From positions 372,001 to 436,000 of the forward strand of contig JAMWET010003186.1 of the NCBI GenBank assembly GCA_024036415.1: 64,000 nt of DNA, written 5' to 3'. Below are positions 1-12,239 of the stretch, piece by piece; the first letter of the stretch is position 1, and each line of letters opens with the position of its first letter. Made by a program: the position numbers and the translations under genes. A model generated the notes under the pieces. The model searched no databases. It saw only the letters and a list, made by a program, of their open reading frames with translations, and was not told where the DNA came from. The DNA is from Prochilodus magdalenae. Its lineage: Eukaryota; Chordata; Actinopteri; Characiformes; Prochilodontidae.

Positions 1-1052
1 TAACCTTCATGTCAAACTCATCAACCAAGAGCTGTCTGCAGGTAATAATTATCTAGAACAATATGCAACTTTAAATGTAAGATGCGCGCGCACGCACACA
101 CAGGAACTGTACTTCACCTTACATGCAGAATGTACAACTTCATGCTTTTGTTTTATAGTATAAAGCCATTGTTTTAAATACATCTCTGTTCGCAGGACTG
201 CCGGTGTCCTCTGCTATGGAAAACCTGCTCTTCCGGCCACCTCCCAGGATAACCCTCAAACTCAAAATGCCCAAGGTGTCACTGAGCAACAACAAATCTA
301 GCACCAAGTCTGGTAATGGCCCACTGTGCCCAGATAACAGCTGTAACGTGTATGACCTCAGTGGGACAGGAGTAGGCCTGGGAAAACCTCAGCTTCATCA
401 CAGCCGAGGTCGGAGGGAGGAGCGAACCAACGGCCTTCTCTCTGGTGTGCGGCGGGACAGCGGGACCCCCAATGTTTCAGCACTACCCCTCAAGCCAGGG
501 GGTAAACCTCTGGCTCTGCATGCTGCCCTGCATGGCCATTCGTCCAATGGAAAAGACAAGCCTGAACAGGACAGGCCCCGTCTGCTGAAGTCCAACGGCA
601 TCATGGAGAAACCTGTAGTTCAGAGAGACACTTCTTACCAAACTTCCTCTGAGCAGGCCACTTGCAATGAGGATTCTGGCAAGGGTCGTCCAGGCAGTTT
701 TCATAAATCTGCCATAGAACACTTCAGCAGATCCTTTAAAGAGGCAACTGTCAGCCTGGTACGGACTACAGAGGACTTCTGGAGTGCCGAGAAGAACGCT
801 CGCAAAGTTGTCAGTAGCAAAGAGCGGACAAATTGTGCTAAACCAGCCACCGAGCGGCCACAAGGGAGCACCAGAACGTACCAAGACAGTGATGGGTACT
901 GCCCTGACCTGGAGCTCAGTGACTCTGAGCCTGAGGCCAAGGGTAAGCGAGTGCGGGCTGGCAGAGGGCCAAATGAAAGAAGCCCACTCTATGGTCGTGG
1001 GGGTAGTCGAGGAAAAGTGTCTTTAGGCTCCAGGACTTCAGTGCAAAGGTGA
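1..1052 (+). CDS. jade3: JADE3 (PHD-finger protein Jade-3), last two coding exons, partial
   Basis: JADE proteins are scaffold subunits of the HBO1 (KAT7) histone acetyltransferase complex in the nucleus. Only the C-terminal part lies in the window. Exon A is 1-41: frame from base 2, NLHVKLINQELSA, donor GT at 42. Exon B is 196-1052: acceptor AG at 194-195, stop TGA at 1050-1052. Joining them gives ...ELSAGLPVSSAMENLLF followed by PPPRITLKLKMPK, which I recognise as the conserved segment after the JADE EPL1-like region. Further JADE3-like blocks are EHFSRSFKEAT, DGYCPDLELSDSE and the terminal SVQR. No PHD finger is in view because it is encoded upstream of the window. The last exon encodes a low-complexity, Ser/Arg-rich tail typical of the family. 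A start at 204 would be artificial, since the frame continues from the acceptor. JADE1 or JADE2 is less likely because of the C-terminal ending. Confidence 0.9.
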
Positions 1053-2875
1053 CAAGCCTGAAACGGCACAGTCTCAGTCCCTCAAACCCACTGCTATAGG
1101 TCTGTCACCGTAACGCTTTGGCAGTCCTCAAAAGTGCTACACTCCAAGGATTCCTTGTTGAGGAAAATGCCTGTGATTGCACTGGCCATTAGGTCAAGCC
1201 ATCACAGAACAAAGGTTCAGCCATTGAGCATGATCAGAGTAGACTCTCATCTCAGCCTAACCAGGGTCTCTGGCTAGTTGTCTTTTCATCTGGTTCAGTG
1301 TAGCGTTGTCACGGCATCTGCTCTGAATAACAGGGTTTCGGCTGCAAACCGACTTCATGCTTGAGACCACACAACGTCTAATTTAAGTTAGACAGGCCTT
1401 CTAGCAGTGTTACTGTAAATACTGGTCGCGTAAAAGAACCTTTTTTTAGGTTGTATATAGTAGATCGTCTCAAGGGTTGTGGAATTCGCTGTTGAAGTTA
1501 TTTCCACATGCTGTTAAGTGACGTCCTTGATTCCTATGATTATGCAAACGAATAAAAGCATAAGAACTGCAGATTTGAGTCTGACAATTTGAGTGAAAGC
1601 TGGCAGGTAGAACTTGACATTTCTATGTTTTTCCCCTCTCTGTCCTTTTTCCTTTCTGTTGGTTAGCATTAGTGTGCTTGGCTCACTGTGTTGCATTGTT
1701 TTCTAGTTTTAAAAAGGAAAAGTTGCCTGAAATGGTCTTCCGTTATTGTTTCCAGAGTTAAAAAGAAGTTGTTTTATATTTACTATGTTTTAATACTTGA
1801 GTAGACTTCAGATTTATTACTTTGCCACAAATTGGCAGTGTTAGGAAAACTGAACAGCAACTTCCAGTCCTCAGTGTAACTAAATATAATCGATTCCCCA
1901 AAGTTGAAATTGGTTAAACGTATGGCATGTGGCCACTAGAGGGCAGAGTGGTTTCAGGCACCTATACTGCCATCATTACCTTCTTGTTTGCAGTAAATGA
2001 TCGCTGTTGACCAAATAGATGCTCCGTGTCAGTCGAAAACAGCCAGACACTAAATACTGCATAAAATGTTACTATTGATCTTATGAGGTCAGCTCATTGT
2101 TTTATTTTTATAGGTGTTAATCTTGATCCAATCATAGCCTGCCCTCAAAAATTCACTTGGGGTGTAAACATCAGCACTAAAGCACCTCACAAATAATCCG
2201 TAATAGAAGAGAAATGCATACTGGACGGTTCCAAATGCAAAGATGCAGTTTTGGTTTCTGCTAAATGAATATGTATAATTGGGGGAAGGTAATGTTTCTG
2301 CCTAAATCAATAACAAAAAACAAATTGTGTGTATCTGCAATAACCCTTGACAGCAAGCTGTTGCTTTTTCAGTGCCAACTCTTGCACAAATAAGTGTGCA
2401 GAGGAATCCTTTTTATTCTCTTTAGTCCTCCTAATGTCTTTTTTCCATGTTGTTTATGTTCGTATTCATGATTTCAGATTGATTTAACACAAACAGATGG
2501 AAGATAATCAGTTTATCGGTGTCTTCACGTACTGTATGTTCATGTTCTCAGGTTTACGAGAACAGTGAGAGCCACAGATTTCACACGTTTATGTGTGTGC
2601 AATATGTACCTCTGTGTAGATTAGAGGGAGTACAGCAAGGTTTGTGACCGTCGACTGGCCTTTTATACGTTCCATGAACTTCCAGGAAGACCTCAAATCG
2701 TGTACTGTGTGTTGCTGGCAGCCGGTGGAAAACACTGTAACGACGTGCATGAGTTATGCGACCCTTTTGAATAGAAGTACTTTCCTTTTTCATTGTTTTT
2801 TTTTAAACTTGTTTTTACTTGACACTACGTAATGAAAAAGGCCCCTTTTCAATAAACTTTTGAAAAAACTAATTT
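1053..2875 (+). other. jade3: jade3 3' UTR
   Basis: No coding potential is seen after the stop. AATAAA hexamers lie at 1551-1556 and 2851-2856, the latter followed by A/T-rich sequence and a T-run, so short and long 3' UTRs are both possible. A Pumilio-type octamer TGTAAATA is at 1414-1421, and a CTCF-like core is at 1933-1946. The limits are inferred from these signals. Confidence 0.55.
2851..2856 (+). promoter_or_regulatory. Distal poly(A) signal of jade3
   Basis: AATAAA, with a T-rich stretch about 30 bases downstream. A proximal AATAAA at 1551-1556 may give a shorter transcript. Confidence 0.5.
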
Positions 2876-5800
2876 GTGTCTGGATTTTTTTTTTTAAATA
2901 GAACAATAATTTGTTCGTCTAATGGAGCTTAAATTCTCTCTTGGATTTCCAGTTTGCTACGCAGCAGGTGCTCCTACAGTGATGTTATGATCTATACTAT
3001 GGTTTAGTTTTAGATGTGAGACCTCACTCGCAGTGTTCCACCAATTTTGGTGGTGATGGGAACCAGACATCTGAAGCATTAGAAACCACTAAAATTGGTG
3101 GATTTTTTATTTATTTTTTTTTTTTTTTCTAATATGTTGTTTACAATAGGCCACTCTTCAAAAATGATCAGTTTAAAAGCTTGTAAGTTCACCAGTCTTT
3201 TAGTATAGTACATAAAATGGCTACATCAGCCTGAAAATGTTGGTGGTGGATGGTGGAATCTATCTATAGAGAAATATAGGTATGTTTCTACAATCCACCA
3301 TCTCACAGACGCTTTATACATCTCGACCACTGAGCTATGCTGAAGATTCTCTGCAGCACTCCACCAGCTTCTGCCATTTTATAAGTAATTCTTTGCCTCA
3401 GTGACACTGTGTCCTTGCTTTAAAGAACCAAACGTTGACTTTAACATCATTCAAATCACCACCTGTCACTTTGTTGGAAGGCTCTCATTAGCTTATTGTC
3501 ACTGTGTACTGTCGTTTTCTCTAAAGACCCTTCCATTTGAAATGGCTGTGTCCTCTGCTGGTTGAAATCTATCTTCTCCAGACAACAGCACCACTCATCT
3601 CTAAATCGTTTCCTTCTGTTACAGAGTCAAGTATTAAGATTACTCTGATGTAGTCATCTCTAAACTGGGTTTGTGTTTACTTGTCTTGTCTTTAAGGTCA
3701 GGCAATTAAATTAAAGCAAAGTCTGTGATCACAGGACAGTCATACTTAGCTCTGTTTTAGGCATTACGGTCTAGCACTGGATTATAAGATCAGTGGACAG
3801 AAAATGAGTCACCTTGCATGTTTAAGGTGGTAGCCACATAAGATGGCTGGTGAACATAAATAAATGGGCTATAAATACCTTTGGGTTTACAAAGGAGTTC
3901 ATAGATTGAGAAGAGATCCACCAAATCTGGCCCAACTGCGCAATTCTTCAATGGCTGAACATTGATGTGGCCTACCTCCAGGCACTTATCCAGTCTATGT
4001 CAAATCAAATTGCTGCTATTATTCAAGCTCATGGAGGGACTGCACACTATCAGGTACGATGCAGTCACAAGTAACACATTTTTTGTTCAGTGAGCCTATA
4101 TTAAGGTCAGAAGTAACGATCTGTATGGCCAAGATCAGCTCCCCTTCAGGCTTTTATTGGTTGAAAGATTTAACTAGCTCCATCATGAAACAGCACGACA
4201 AGTACTGCCTGAGGCTCATTGATTACTTGTGAGAAAAAGCTGACTTGAGTCCACCGTTTGCTGAGCACAGCCAGAGGAAATAAAAGGAGACAAAAAGAAT
4301 TTGTCATCTTGTCAAATTGTCAGAAGTCCAGCAGTAAATGGAACAAAAGGCTATGATAGCTTGACTGCAAAACATGGATGATTATTTATAGAACAAATGC
4401 CTTGAGAAAGCAGATATCAGCTGGGCTTAAAGGCATTTCTTGGGCCTCAGTCCAATGCGGGACTTCAGCCGATGCAGCAAATTACACCGAACAGTAATTA
4501 CACTTTCCTACCAGCTAAGTACAACTTCAACGCAATGCAGGCAAAGAGATTCTAGGTGCGGTTTTCAAAGATGCTTCTGCTGACTGGAGAGTTTCCACTT
4601 GAGCAGAGAAGCTGAGCTGTGAGTGTGAATAAACAGTAAGCGCACATTCTGCTGTCAAACAATTACAATGTTCATTACAGAAAGCCATTTTTCTCTGAGG
4701 GGCCATTACAGAGGCAACAATTCCTGATAACAGAAGATTGCAGTGTTACACTAGAGTCTCCCAGAAAACTCCCATACAACGTGAACACCATAATGAGAGG
4801 CACATTTGTTGACTATATGAGGCTGCATTTAGTGCCATCTGCTCTTTATGTGTACTCATATAAGCCACATTACGCATTGTGTGCACCGTGTCAAAGCTCT
4901 ATTTACTATGAAATACAGGAGACTGTTGTTTCCCTCTATTCTTTATGCAGATGTCCCCAGTGAGAGACAGTTGGGTCCGTTCCATACTGGTCTTACAGGA
5001 ATCTAGTGAAGTAGTGTGGCGGTTGAAGACGTTGTGTAAAAAGTAGCTCTTCTGTGAGTATAGATTGTTTCTATTGTTAATGGATTTCTGTGCCTTTTAC
5101 AGGCAGGGTTTAACCTAAATTACTTAGAGCCCCACTGCACAAAGTGTGGCCGATGGGCCAGAGTTAATTTCAGTCAACATTTGATTAGGCCCACTAGAAA
5201 AATGACCTAACCCTGACATAATCTTGCCAGAAAAATAAAACAGCCCAGGTTAGTATGTGTTTCACGCTAGTCTAAAATAGTCAGCCCAGCATGGTCATAG
5301 CGGTTGACCAGCAGATTGTGGTGTTGGTAGTGATTAGTTTCTCAGCACACCAGCATCCAAAACACCAGAACCAAACCTCATATCTCCAAAATGAACATTC
5401 CCCAGTTAAAAGCAAATATATATGTAAGGAAATGGAAGCAGAGCTTTTTCCAAGACATTTTGGGCCATTTATTTCTGTCCATTCACCCTTCAAATGTGCA
5501 CACAATGCAAAAGACAAAATTATGTCAAAAACGGAAAAACAACAAAAATGGAGATGCAGGGTTTTATTTCCCAGCAGCAACATACTGGCTTTGTTAGTGA
5601 CCAGCAATACTGGTGAATTTTCTAGCAGGGGCCTCATACAATGAGAGACAATAGAGATAGAGCCTCAGTGCAACCTAGCTTGTTTAAACCCACACTTAAC
5701 GTGGAAGGGGGTACATTTTCATTGGAAATCCCCCCAGTACTGATGGACCCAGTAATCAATAAATAACCCTCAGTGCTGTGGAGGGTATCAGTGTTTGTTT

Positions 5801-6060
5801 TCCTACTCGTATTCTGTCAAGTCCCGCCTACTACACTGGGACTTGTGAGCAGGCAAGTCCACAGAGGAATGATAAGACTGTTAGCCAATCACAGTGCAGG
5901 AACCCGAACATTACTATCCAATCATAGCGTAGGAGGCGAGACCTGCCCGAATACAGGTGGGAAAAATAATGTCTCTTTTTTGAGTAAGCAGTTTGATACT
6001 GCTGACACCGGGACCGCGCTGTAAAACATATTAAATACATATCCGTTAAAATAAAGATTT
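2876..6060. other. Intergenic region jade3-plcxd1
   Basis: About 3.2 kb without a supported gene. It holds a short Tc1 transposase relic near 3.93-4.06 kb and several homopolymer runs. The open frames of 60-118 codons here show no family resemblance or splice context and are judged accidental. Confidence 0.6.
3920..4060 (+). mobile_element. Degenerate Tc1-like transposase C-terminal relic
   Basis: In the + frame the bases translate to a stretch including LQALIQSMSNQIAAIIQAHG, then GTAHYQ. This is the pattern of the end of Tc1 transposases (helix followed by I-x-A-H-G-G). It is isolated, and no terminal repeats or DDE residues are visible, so this is an old fragment. Confidence 0.6.
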
Positions 6061-6556
6061 ACACGCCAGAGCCAAGCTAATTCAGGAGTAGAGAGCCAGG
6101 AATTCCGGCCACACTGCGTACGGAACTAACCGTTCCCTCTTTTTTAGCCCAAAAGAAACCCCGCCTTCGCCCGGCTGCCATAGAGCGGCCAGCACGTTCT
6201 CCCCAGTCGGTCTGTCCGTTTGGGCTGCATCGCTGAAGGGGTGATGTGTCGGGGCTTCAGCGGCGGTGAAGACTCGCTATGATGGCTAAACTGGAACGGA
6301 AACGATGATGTTCGTCTTCGCGGTAAAAACAGGGTTTCCTTTCCCCATCTGGAGAATATGAGCTGGATGTCCCGCTGAAGTTTAACCCGACACCGCCAAT
6401 GGCTACCTCAGCAACCGCACTTTCACTTGACTTCTATGGGACACCTGGAATAAACGACTTGTTCGTGAAGGCTGTTTCTGTGGGTCCTGCTTATCGTTTT
6501 TACTGATATCGCCTTGCTTTAAATGAACCTGGACTGACCCGGCATCCACTTCGAAG
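5885..6556 (+). promoter_or_regulatory. Promoter and non-coding first exon of plcxd1
   Basis: GC-rich, CpG-containing stretch (about 6.1-6.5 kb) in an AT-rich neighbourhood. It ends at a good donor, AAG|GTAGGT, with exon end 6556. The matching acceptor is at 6820-6821, only seven bases before the start codon at 6829, so most of the 5' UTR is in this upstream exon. Two CCAAT boxes (5885-5889 and 5918-5922) sit 33 bp apart upstream. Confidence 0.5.
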
Positions 6557-6828
6557 GTAGGTGCCACTTCAGCCTTTACCTTGATATGCTTACAGAGTCC
6601 TCAGCATCCTGAGAGCATTCACTACATCATTGTGTTACAGGAAGTACTCAGTCCTTCACTGTTCCTCCATATGAATAGCTTAGAGCACCCTTATTTGCAT
6701 AGCGATCTGACCGTAGGCCTGGTCCCGGCTGGCCTGAAACTTGATTTCATCGTGTATGCGACATCATTTGGATATCAGTGATACAAATGTGACTGGTCAT
6801 CCACTGCCTCGATGTTGACAGGTCCAAG

Positions 6829-9800
6829 ATGTCCTCCACTACTTTGCCAGAGGTCACCAGAACTCCCCTGAAAGACCTACCGATGGACAGCTGGATGAGC
6901 CATCTTCCTAGTGCTCTGTGGGATATCCCTCTGTATAATTTGACTATTCCAGGTAGCCCTACCCCCTCTCCATCTCTGTGGAAGTGCACTCATGAACATG
7001 TTTCATTCTCACAGTGACAGCTGGTCCACACCCTGCTGCATATCTTTGCATAGGCTTTGTTGTAACTATGTACTGAAGTCTTGGAAAATGTCTTGCTGAA
7101 AGTGTGGCGCTTGCACAGGCGGTGTCAGGTTGCATGCATACGTGCACTGACACGACTGTTTCACAGCCCAGGTTGATGCTTACCTGTATCTCTGGGATCA
7201 ACACTGAGTCATGTTGTTGTTGTTGTGCATTTGAGCCCATTTCATCTGTTTAGTTTTTTAAGCGTGAATGAAAGCATGAAGTCATTTGTTACAGGGTCTC
7301 TCGGTTTTTGCAGGAAGTCACAACGCTATCACTTACTGTTTGGATAAAAACGACCGCTCCCCAGTTGACCTCACACAGCCAGACATGCTGCAGAAGCTAG
7401 ACAAGTACATGAAGCCCATCATACGACCGTTTGTTTACAAGTGGGCGATAACACAGGTAGAGTGACCGTCAGTGACCTTTCTGTTGTAAATTGGTGTACA
7501 CACTGTACTGGATTTGATGCGCCCTCGTGGGATTTTATGTTCCCTGTGATATATATCCCACTTACAGCTAAAAACATTAAGCAGGAGAATGTGCTTGGCA
7601 TCAGCATAATCCTAAAGAGCCTTTACCCCTCGCTGGAGTGAATCAGCCCAAGAGGGAGGAAACTGCCTTCTGTCTCTTCTGCAGTAACCACTCAAAAACT
7701 GAAAGTCTACAATCATTTTAGGCTACACTAGATGTCCAAAACCTTGCAGACACCTGCTTGTCCGGTGTTTAATCTAAAATCAAGGGTGTTAATAGGGAGT
7801 TCATTTCTGCTTTGCTGGAAAAACAGTTTCTGCTGTTTCTGGGAAGGCTTTACACTGGAACATTAGTGAGGTCAGGTGCTGATGTTGGGTATTCTGGCTC
7901 AGAAAAATGTCACTCCAACTCATCGATCGGTGCTCTACTGCTTCACAGCCTAACTCTGGGGACCTTTATAGCCCTCTAGCTAATGCTTGGGATAGGGCAC
8001 ATTTGGCTCATAAACAGCTTCTCTAAAGTGCCCCTTTCTATTGTCAATTATTCTCTATGGATATAATTACAAGCTGTGTGTGTGCAGTTGATGTCAGCAG
8101 TGGTTGCACCATAAAGAAGCCGAATCCACTAATGAGCAGTGTTGCCTGGATACTTTTGGACATATTGTAAAGCCTGGAGTAATCGATATATGACTGTTGT
8201 AGTTGTGGAAAAATGTATCCGATGACCAGAAGCTGATGCTGGCTGTGGAAAGGGTTTGTTTTATGAACAGTAAAGTTCAGCCACTGTTGGTCTTGTAGCA
8301 CTTTACAGTGCCTGCATTGTTAATGGTTGTGTTGCACATTATTTACTGTAGGAGTGCAGTGTGTCTGAGCAATTGGACTGCGGGGTGAGGTACTGTGACC
8401 TAAGGATAGCTCATCGACCCAATGATGGCTCCTCTGACCTCTACTTCTACCATGGGGTTTATACCACTGTTACTGTAGAGGTAAGCTAATAGATAATCAT
8501 GCAAAGAGTATAACAGCTTGTTGCATAAATAGCTGTAGTTTGCAGTCTGTCTGTAGTCTGCCTCTGGAAAATTGTTAAAGATTATTATATAACCGTGAAG
8601 TCTTTCTCTCTTATGTAGACGCTTCACAGCTTTAAGAAAATGCACATTGTATTAGTAGCCTGACTGCATTCTTATGCCGTGACAGACAGTACTGAAAGAA
8701 ATCAAGACATGGCTGGATGCTCATCCTAAAGAGGTAGTCATCCTGTCCTTCAGCCATTTCCTGGGCCTCAGTCAAGAGCTTCATACGCTGCTTGTGTCTA
8801 CCATAAAGAATGTGTTTGGCTCAAAGCTGTGTCCTAAAACGGTATGCCTTCATCTTCATATTCATATTCAGCCTTTCATTTTTCTAAACTGTGTGGTTTT
8901 GACTCCAGAGCAGCATTAGAAAATGTTGCTTCAAAAATCATATTATTTTTGTTAATAAATGCTTTCATAAATATTTAATCATGTACAATTTATACGTATG
9001 AAATGAACCTCCTAGTTAGCCATGACCCATCTGCAGGTCTAAAGTTTAGACCAAAACATTATGACCACTTATTTGTCGCGTGCTACCAAAACTGCTCCGA
9101 CCTGCTGAGGCAAGATGGGGAGGGGCAGGTTGTTGTTCCAACACTTCTTACAGGACATGTTGTTCCAACACATCTCACAGATGCTCAATTGGACTGATAT
9201 TTAGAAAATTCTGGCAACACCTTGAACTCAAACTCATCGTTCATCTATACTATTTAGGAAAACACGACTCGTTGGACCATGTGGCCTTCTTCTGGTACTT
9301 ATTCGTTGACCATCATTAAAACAATTCTGTTATGATAGCCAGTCTGTTGGTTCGTACCAAACGTGACAGCATTCATTGTTCTTGTGCATTGTCCTAGGCA
9401 CATGTCACCAGTATGTGGTTTGTCTTTCCTTGATCCGTTGCCGGTACTCACCACTGCTGACTGGAAGCATCCCACAAGCTGTTTTGAAGATGCTTTGACT
9501 GTCATTTGGCCATATTGATTTGGCCCTTGTCAAAGTTACTCAGGTCTTAATGCCTTGCCTTCTCTCCAGCATCAAGTATTTTGACAGTGGGACGGTTTAC
9601 TTACTGTTACTGTTTACTAATATATCCCAGACATTAACAAATGATGTTTATCATTGTTTGTTAACAAGATTATCAGTGTTCATCGGGTCATCTGTAAGTG
9701 CTCATGATGTTTTGGCTCATCTGTTTATATAAAATATACATCCAGTTGAAGGGGCGTTTCTATATGGAGCTTAATATGCTAAGAGTTGTTAAATGTACCT

Positions 9801-10755
9801 TTAATCACATATTGCTTTGTCCATCTGTTTGTTCGTCTGTCTGCACATCTGTTCAGCTAGTATCACAGAAAAGCTGGATAATGATTTTAGTTCTGTTTAA
9901 ATGCCAGAGTAGACTAGGGGTGTTGAACAGAGAGCTGTCAATCAAGGTGCTCATTAGCCACACCCACTCAGTTCTCAGAAGTCTAATCAGTGTTTTTAAG
10001 TTATGTTTTATCATATGTATATCTTTCATTTTTCATGCAAGCTTTGCTGAATGTTATGTAGTAACACTCATGTTTAGTAACATACAAACATATGTAATAT
10101 TTTACTGTTCTAGAATATATTACAATTCTAGGAAATGGATGTATGACCACACACCACTACTCCTAGATGTCCTTTTTGATGCATGATATGTAAATGAGAA
10201 CTCTGTTATATAATACAGATGTCTTCTGTTTTCTTCCTGTTTGCCAGGAAGATGTTACGCTGAGAAATTTGTGGAGCTGGGGTTACCAGCTCATTGTTTC
10301 ATATGAGCACCATGTAGTAAATTGCCACAATGAGCTGTGGTCTCATATCCCTTACTGGTGGGCTAACAAATGCAAAGCAGAAGCACTGATTGAGGAGTTT
10401 GAACGGCGAAAAAAGCATGATCGCCCAGGTGAAAAACTTCTATAAAAATATTTTTGAACTTTAACTACATTTTGAAAAGCACAAAAATATATATATGTGT
10501 TGTTCCATAGGAGGGTTCTTTGTAACTGGGATCAACCTCACTGAAGACCTGAAGTACATCTGTTCGCATCCCACTGAATCACTGAAGGACATGGTGATGT
10601 CCACCTACCCTGCCTTACTCAGCTGGGTCAAGGAGCAGAAGCCTGGCTCCAACACTGGCTCTCTCAATATCATAGCAGGGGATTTTGTTACTGAGAGCCA
10701 GTTCATACCAACTGTCATAGCACTGAACGAAAACCTACTCAGTAGAAGCACATGA
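6829..10755 (+). CDS. plcxd1: PI-PLC X domain-containing protein 1 (PLCXD1), first tandem copy
   Basis: Six coding exons: 6829-6952, 7314-7456, 8352-8480, 8686-8841, 10248-10428, 10511-10755 (TGA). They give 325 aa, against about 323 in human PLCXD1. Phases agree at every junction and all introns are GT-AG. The PLC X-box signature IPGSHNAITYCLD spans the first splice; His44 and His123 (YFYHGVYTT) correspond to the two catalytic histidines of PI-PLC X domains. Other family blocks are RYCDLRIAHRP, SYWWANK-like IPYWWANK, and the C-terminal NIIAGDF. PLCXD proteins are X-domain-only PLC relatives lacking PH, EF, Y and C2 domains; the physiological substrate is poorly known. There is no signal peptide or membrane segment, so it is likely cytosolic. 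The start is chosen because it lies just after the acceptor and matches the family N-terminus. AATAAA at 11390-11395 is a likely 3' end. Confidence 0.95.
9035..9600. repeat. Interspersed DNA-transposon-like repeat remnant
   Basis: The sequence has the flavour of a common teleost non-autonomous repeat: a terminal block AAAACATTATGACCACT, then a segment containing CACATCTCACAGATGCTCAA and AACACCTTGAACTC. I recognise these blocks from fish interspersed repeats but cannot give the family. It lies inside plcxd1 intron 4 and is too degraded to show terminal inverted repeats. Confidence 0.5.
9905..10110 (+). repeat. Dispersed repeat C, copy 1
   Basis: About 200 bp that aligns by eye with 62195-62400 in the same orientation. 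Shared blocks include GAGCTGTCAATCAA, a CACACC(C/T)AC motif, GTTCTCAGA and (A/T)TGTAATAT. The two copies are diverged by several substitutions and small indels. Class unknown. Confidence 0.6.
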
Positions 10756-12100
10756 TGATGATGATGCTGGTTGTGAAGTAGCTGTAGCAAGGTTTGGAGC
10801 ACGGCCTGTTCTTGCTTTCTGGTATTAGACCTTTAGAGTTTTGCTGGGGTTTTAATTGTAATGAATGTTTTTTTCTGGTTGTGGGATAGAGGAATGCAGT
10901 GCACTAATTTTTTACGCCTTTACTCTTAACTTGTTAATCTTACTGTTGCACTGTCTTCCTTCTAACAGTTTACCTCTTATACTGGCAATATTTATTAGGG
11001 GTTTTAAAGGCATGCTAACTAGAAGTTACTTTTTACATGGAATTAGTTTGACCTATACTGGAATTCTATGCTAAAAGTCTGTCAGCAAAATGCACAGATT
11101 CCTTTCAATAGCAGGGAAAATGTGTTATCATCTTCAGCAGTTGAATTCTCTATTTTGACCTTGTGATCTGATTTCTGGAGCTTTTTGATCACTGGTCCAT
11201 TACAAACACTGAAGGCTATCACAAATGATTCCAACTAGGGAAAACATGTTTCAAAAGTCTTGCAAAATTGTGTCTTTTTTGTATTGGGAAACAGACTCTG
11301 TATATCCTTTGCAGACACTCTGAGGAAATACAGTTTTATGTGGAAAAGAGCCTTAAAATGTTCTCTCTTTCTATCAATGAGAGACAGTCAATAAAAACAA
11401 ACAGGCTATTTAACAAATAGCCCCGGGAGAAGTGATGATACACAAATATTTTTTTGGTGGAGTTGGCCTGTAGTCGTGGGATATATGGCTGCAAAGTGGT
11501 AAAGGCTCAACAATCAGTGAGCACAAATAATTAATTTGTAACTGTAGTGAGAAAAACACTGTCATCTGTTACTTATTCTGGTGTAAGTACAAGCCGTGTG
11601 GGTAGTAATGTGATTTGTAGTCAGCCAGTACTATGCAACGTAATGTTTTATGTGAAACTGATGTCAAAGGTCACAGAGGAAAAAAACCTTTAGTCTAAAG
11701 CACAGTGTTACATACGGCATGCATTTCAGTGCACACAGCAGCACAACTTCACAGTTTTAGCGTCATCCCTGCACAAAAGTGTAGCTTAACTTAACAGTAA
11801 GCTCCAGGTCCCAGTATATAAATTAACATGTTGAGGATATGACCACAATTAATATACCTCTGCATGCTGTCTTAACAACCCAGAGCATGGACACTGCTAC
11901 TCATCCCATGAATGTTCTCTGCACAGTGGATAATTGATCATGCATGTCTTCTATCCATGTTCACTGGCGCCTTTGGAAAACGTGCAATGGAATGACTTAT
12001 TACTGTTAAATGATTTAATACACATACATTGTGTACACTGGTGGATGTTTGAGAGGGTTTTAAATAAAGGAACTGAAAGGACTGAACATGTGTGAAGCTT
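10756..12100 (+). other. plcxd1 3' UTR and flank
   Basis: Non-coding, T-rich. AATAAA at 11390-11395 is the best 3' end, with another at 12063-12068. Nothing else recognisable. Confidence 0.5.
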
Positions 12101-12239
12101 ATTGTTGTGGCAGTACAGGCGTGCGTTCATGCGTGTGTTGGGTATTAGCTGCAGTCTATATGGCTGTACCCTGCTGAGAAATCCATTAATTCCATGCTGG
12201 TTTCAGCTGAACTGTGCTGGTTTATCGTGTCAGACATCA

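Larger units (their letters stand above)
8842..10247 (+). other. plcxd1 intron 4 with dispersed repeats
   Basis: A 1.4-kb intron filled largely by two repeats, annotated separately at 9035-9600 and 9905-10110. The 162-codon open frame at 9698-10186 crosses the second repeat and is not considered a gene. Confidence 0.6.

Noticed and set aside
483..884. 133-codon open frame on the - strand
   Set aside because: Antisense shadow of the jade3 last exon.
3250..3302. Hairpin with GATGGTGGA / TCCACCATC arms as a microRNA precursor
   Set aside because: Only about nine paired bases with a large loop, too weak for a pre-miRNA.
5291..5644. Overlapping 117- and 118-codon frames on both strands
   Set aside because: No family resemblance, no splice context, intergenic AT-rich sequence; two overlapping open frames are expected by chance.
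9698..10186. 162-codon open frame on the + strand
   Set aside because: It lies in a plcxd1 intron and crosses a dispersed repeat; the translation is hydrophobic low-complexity with no family features.
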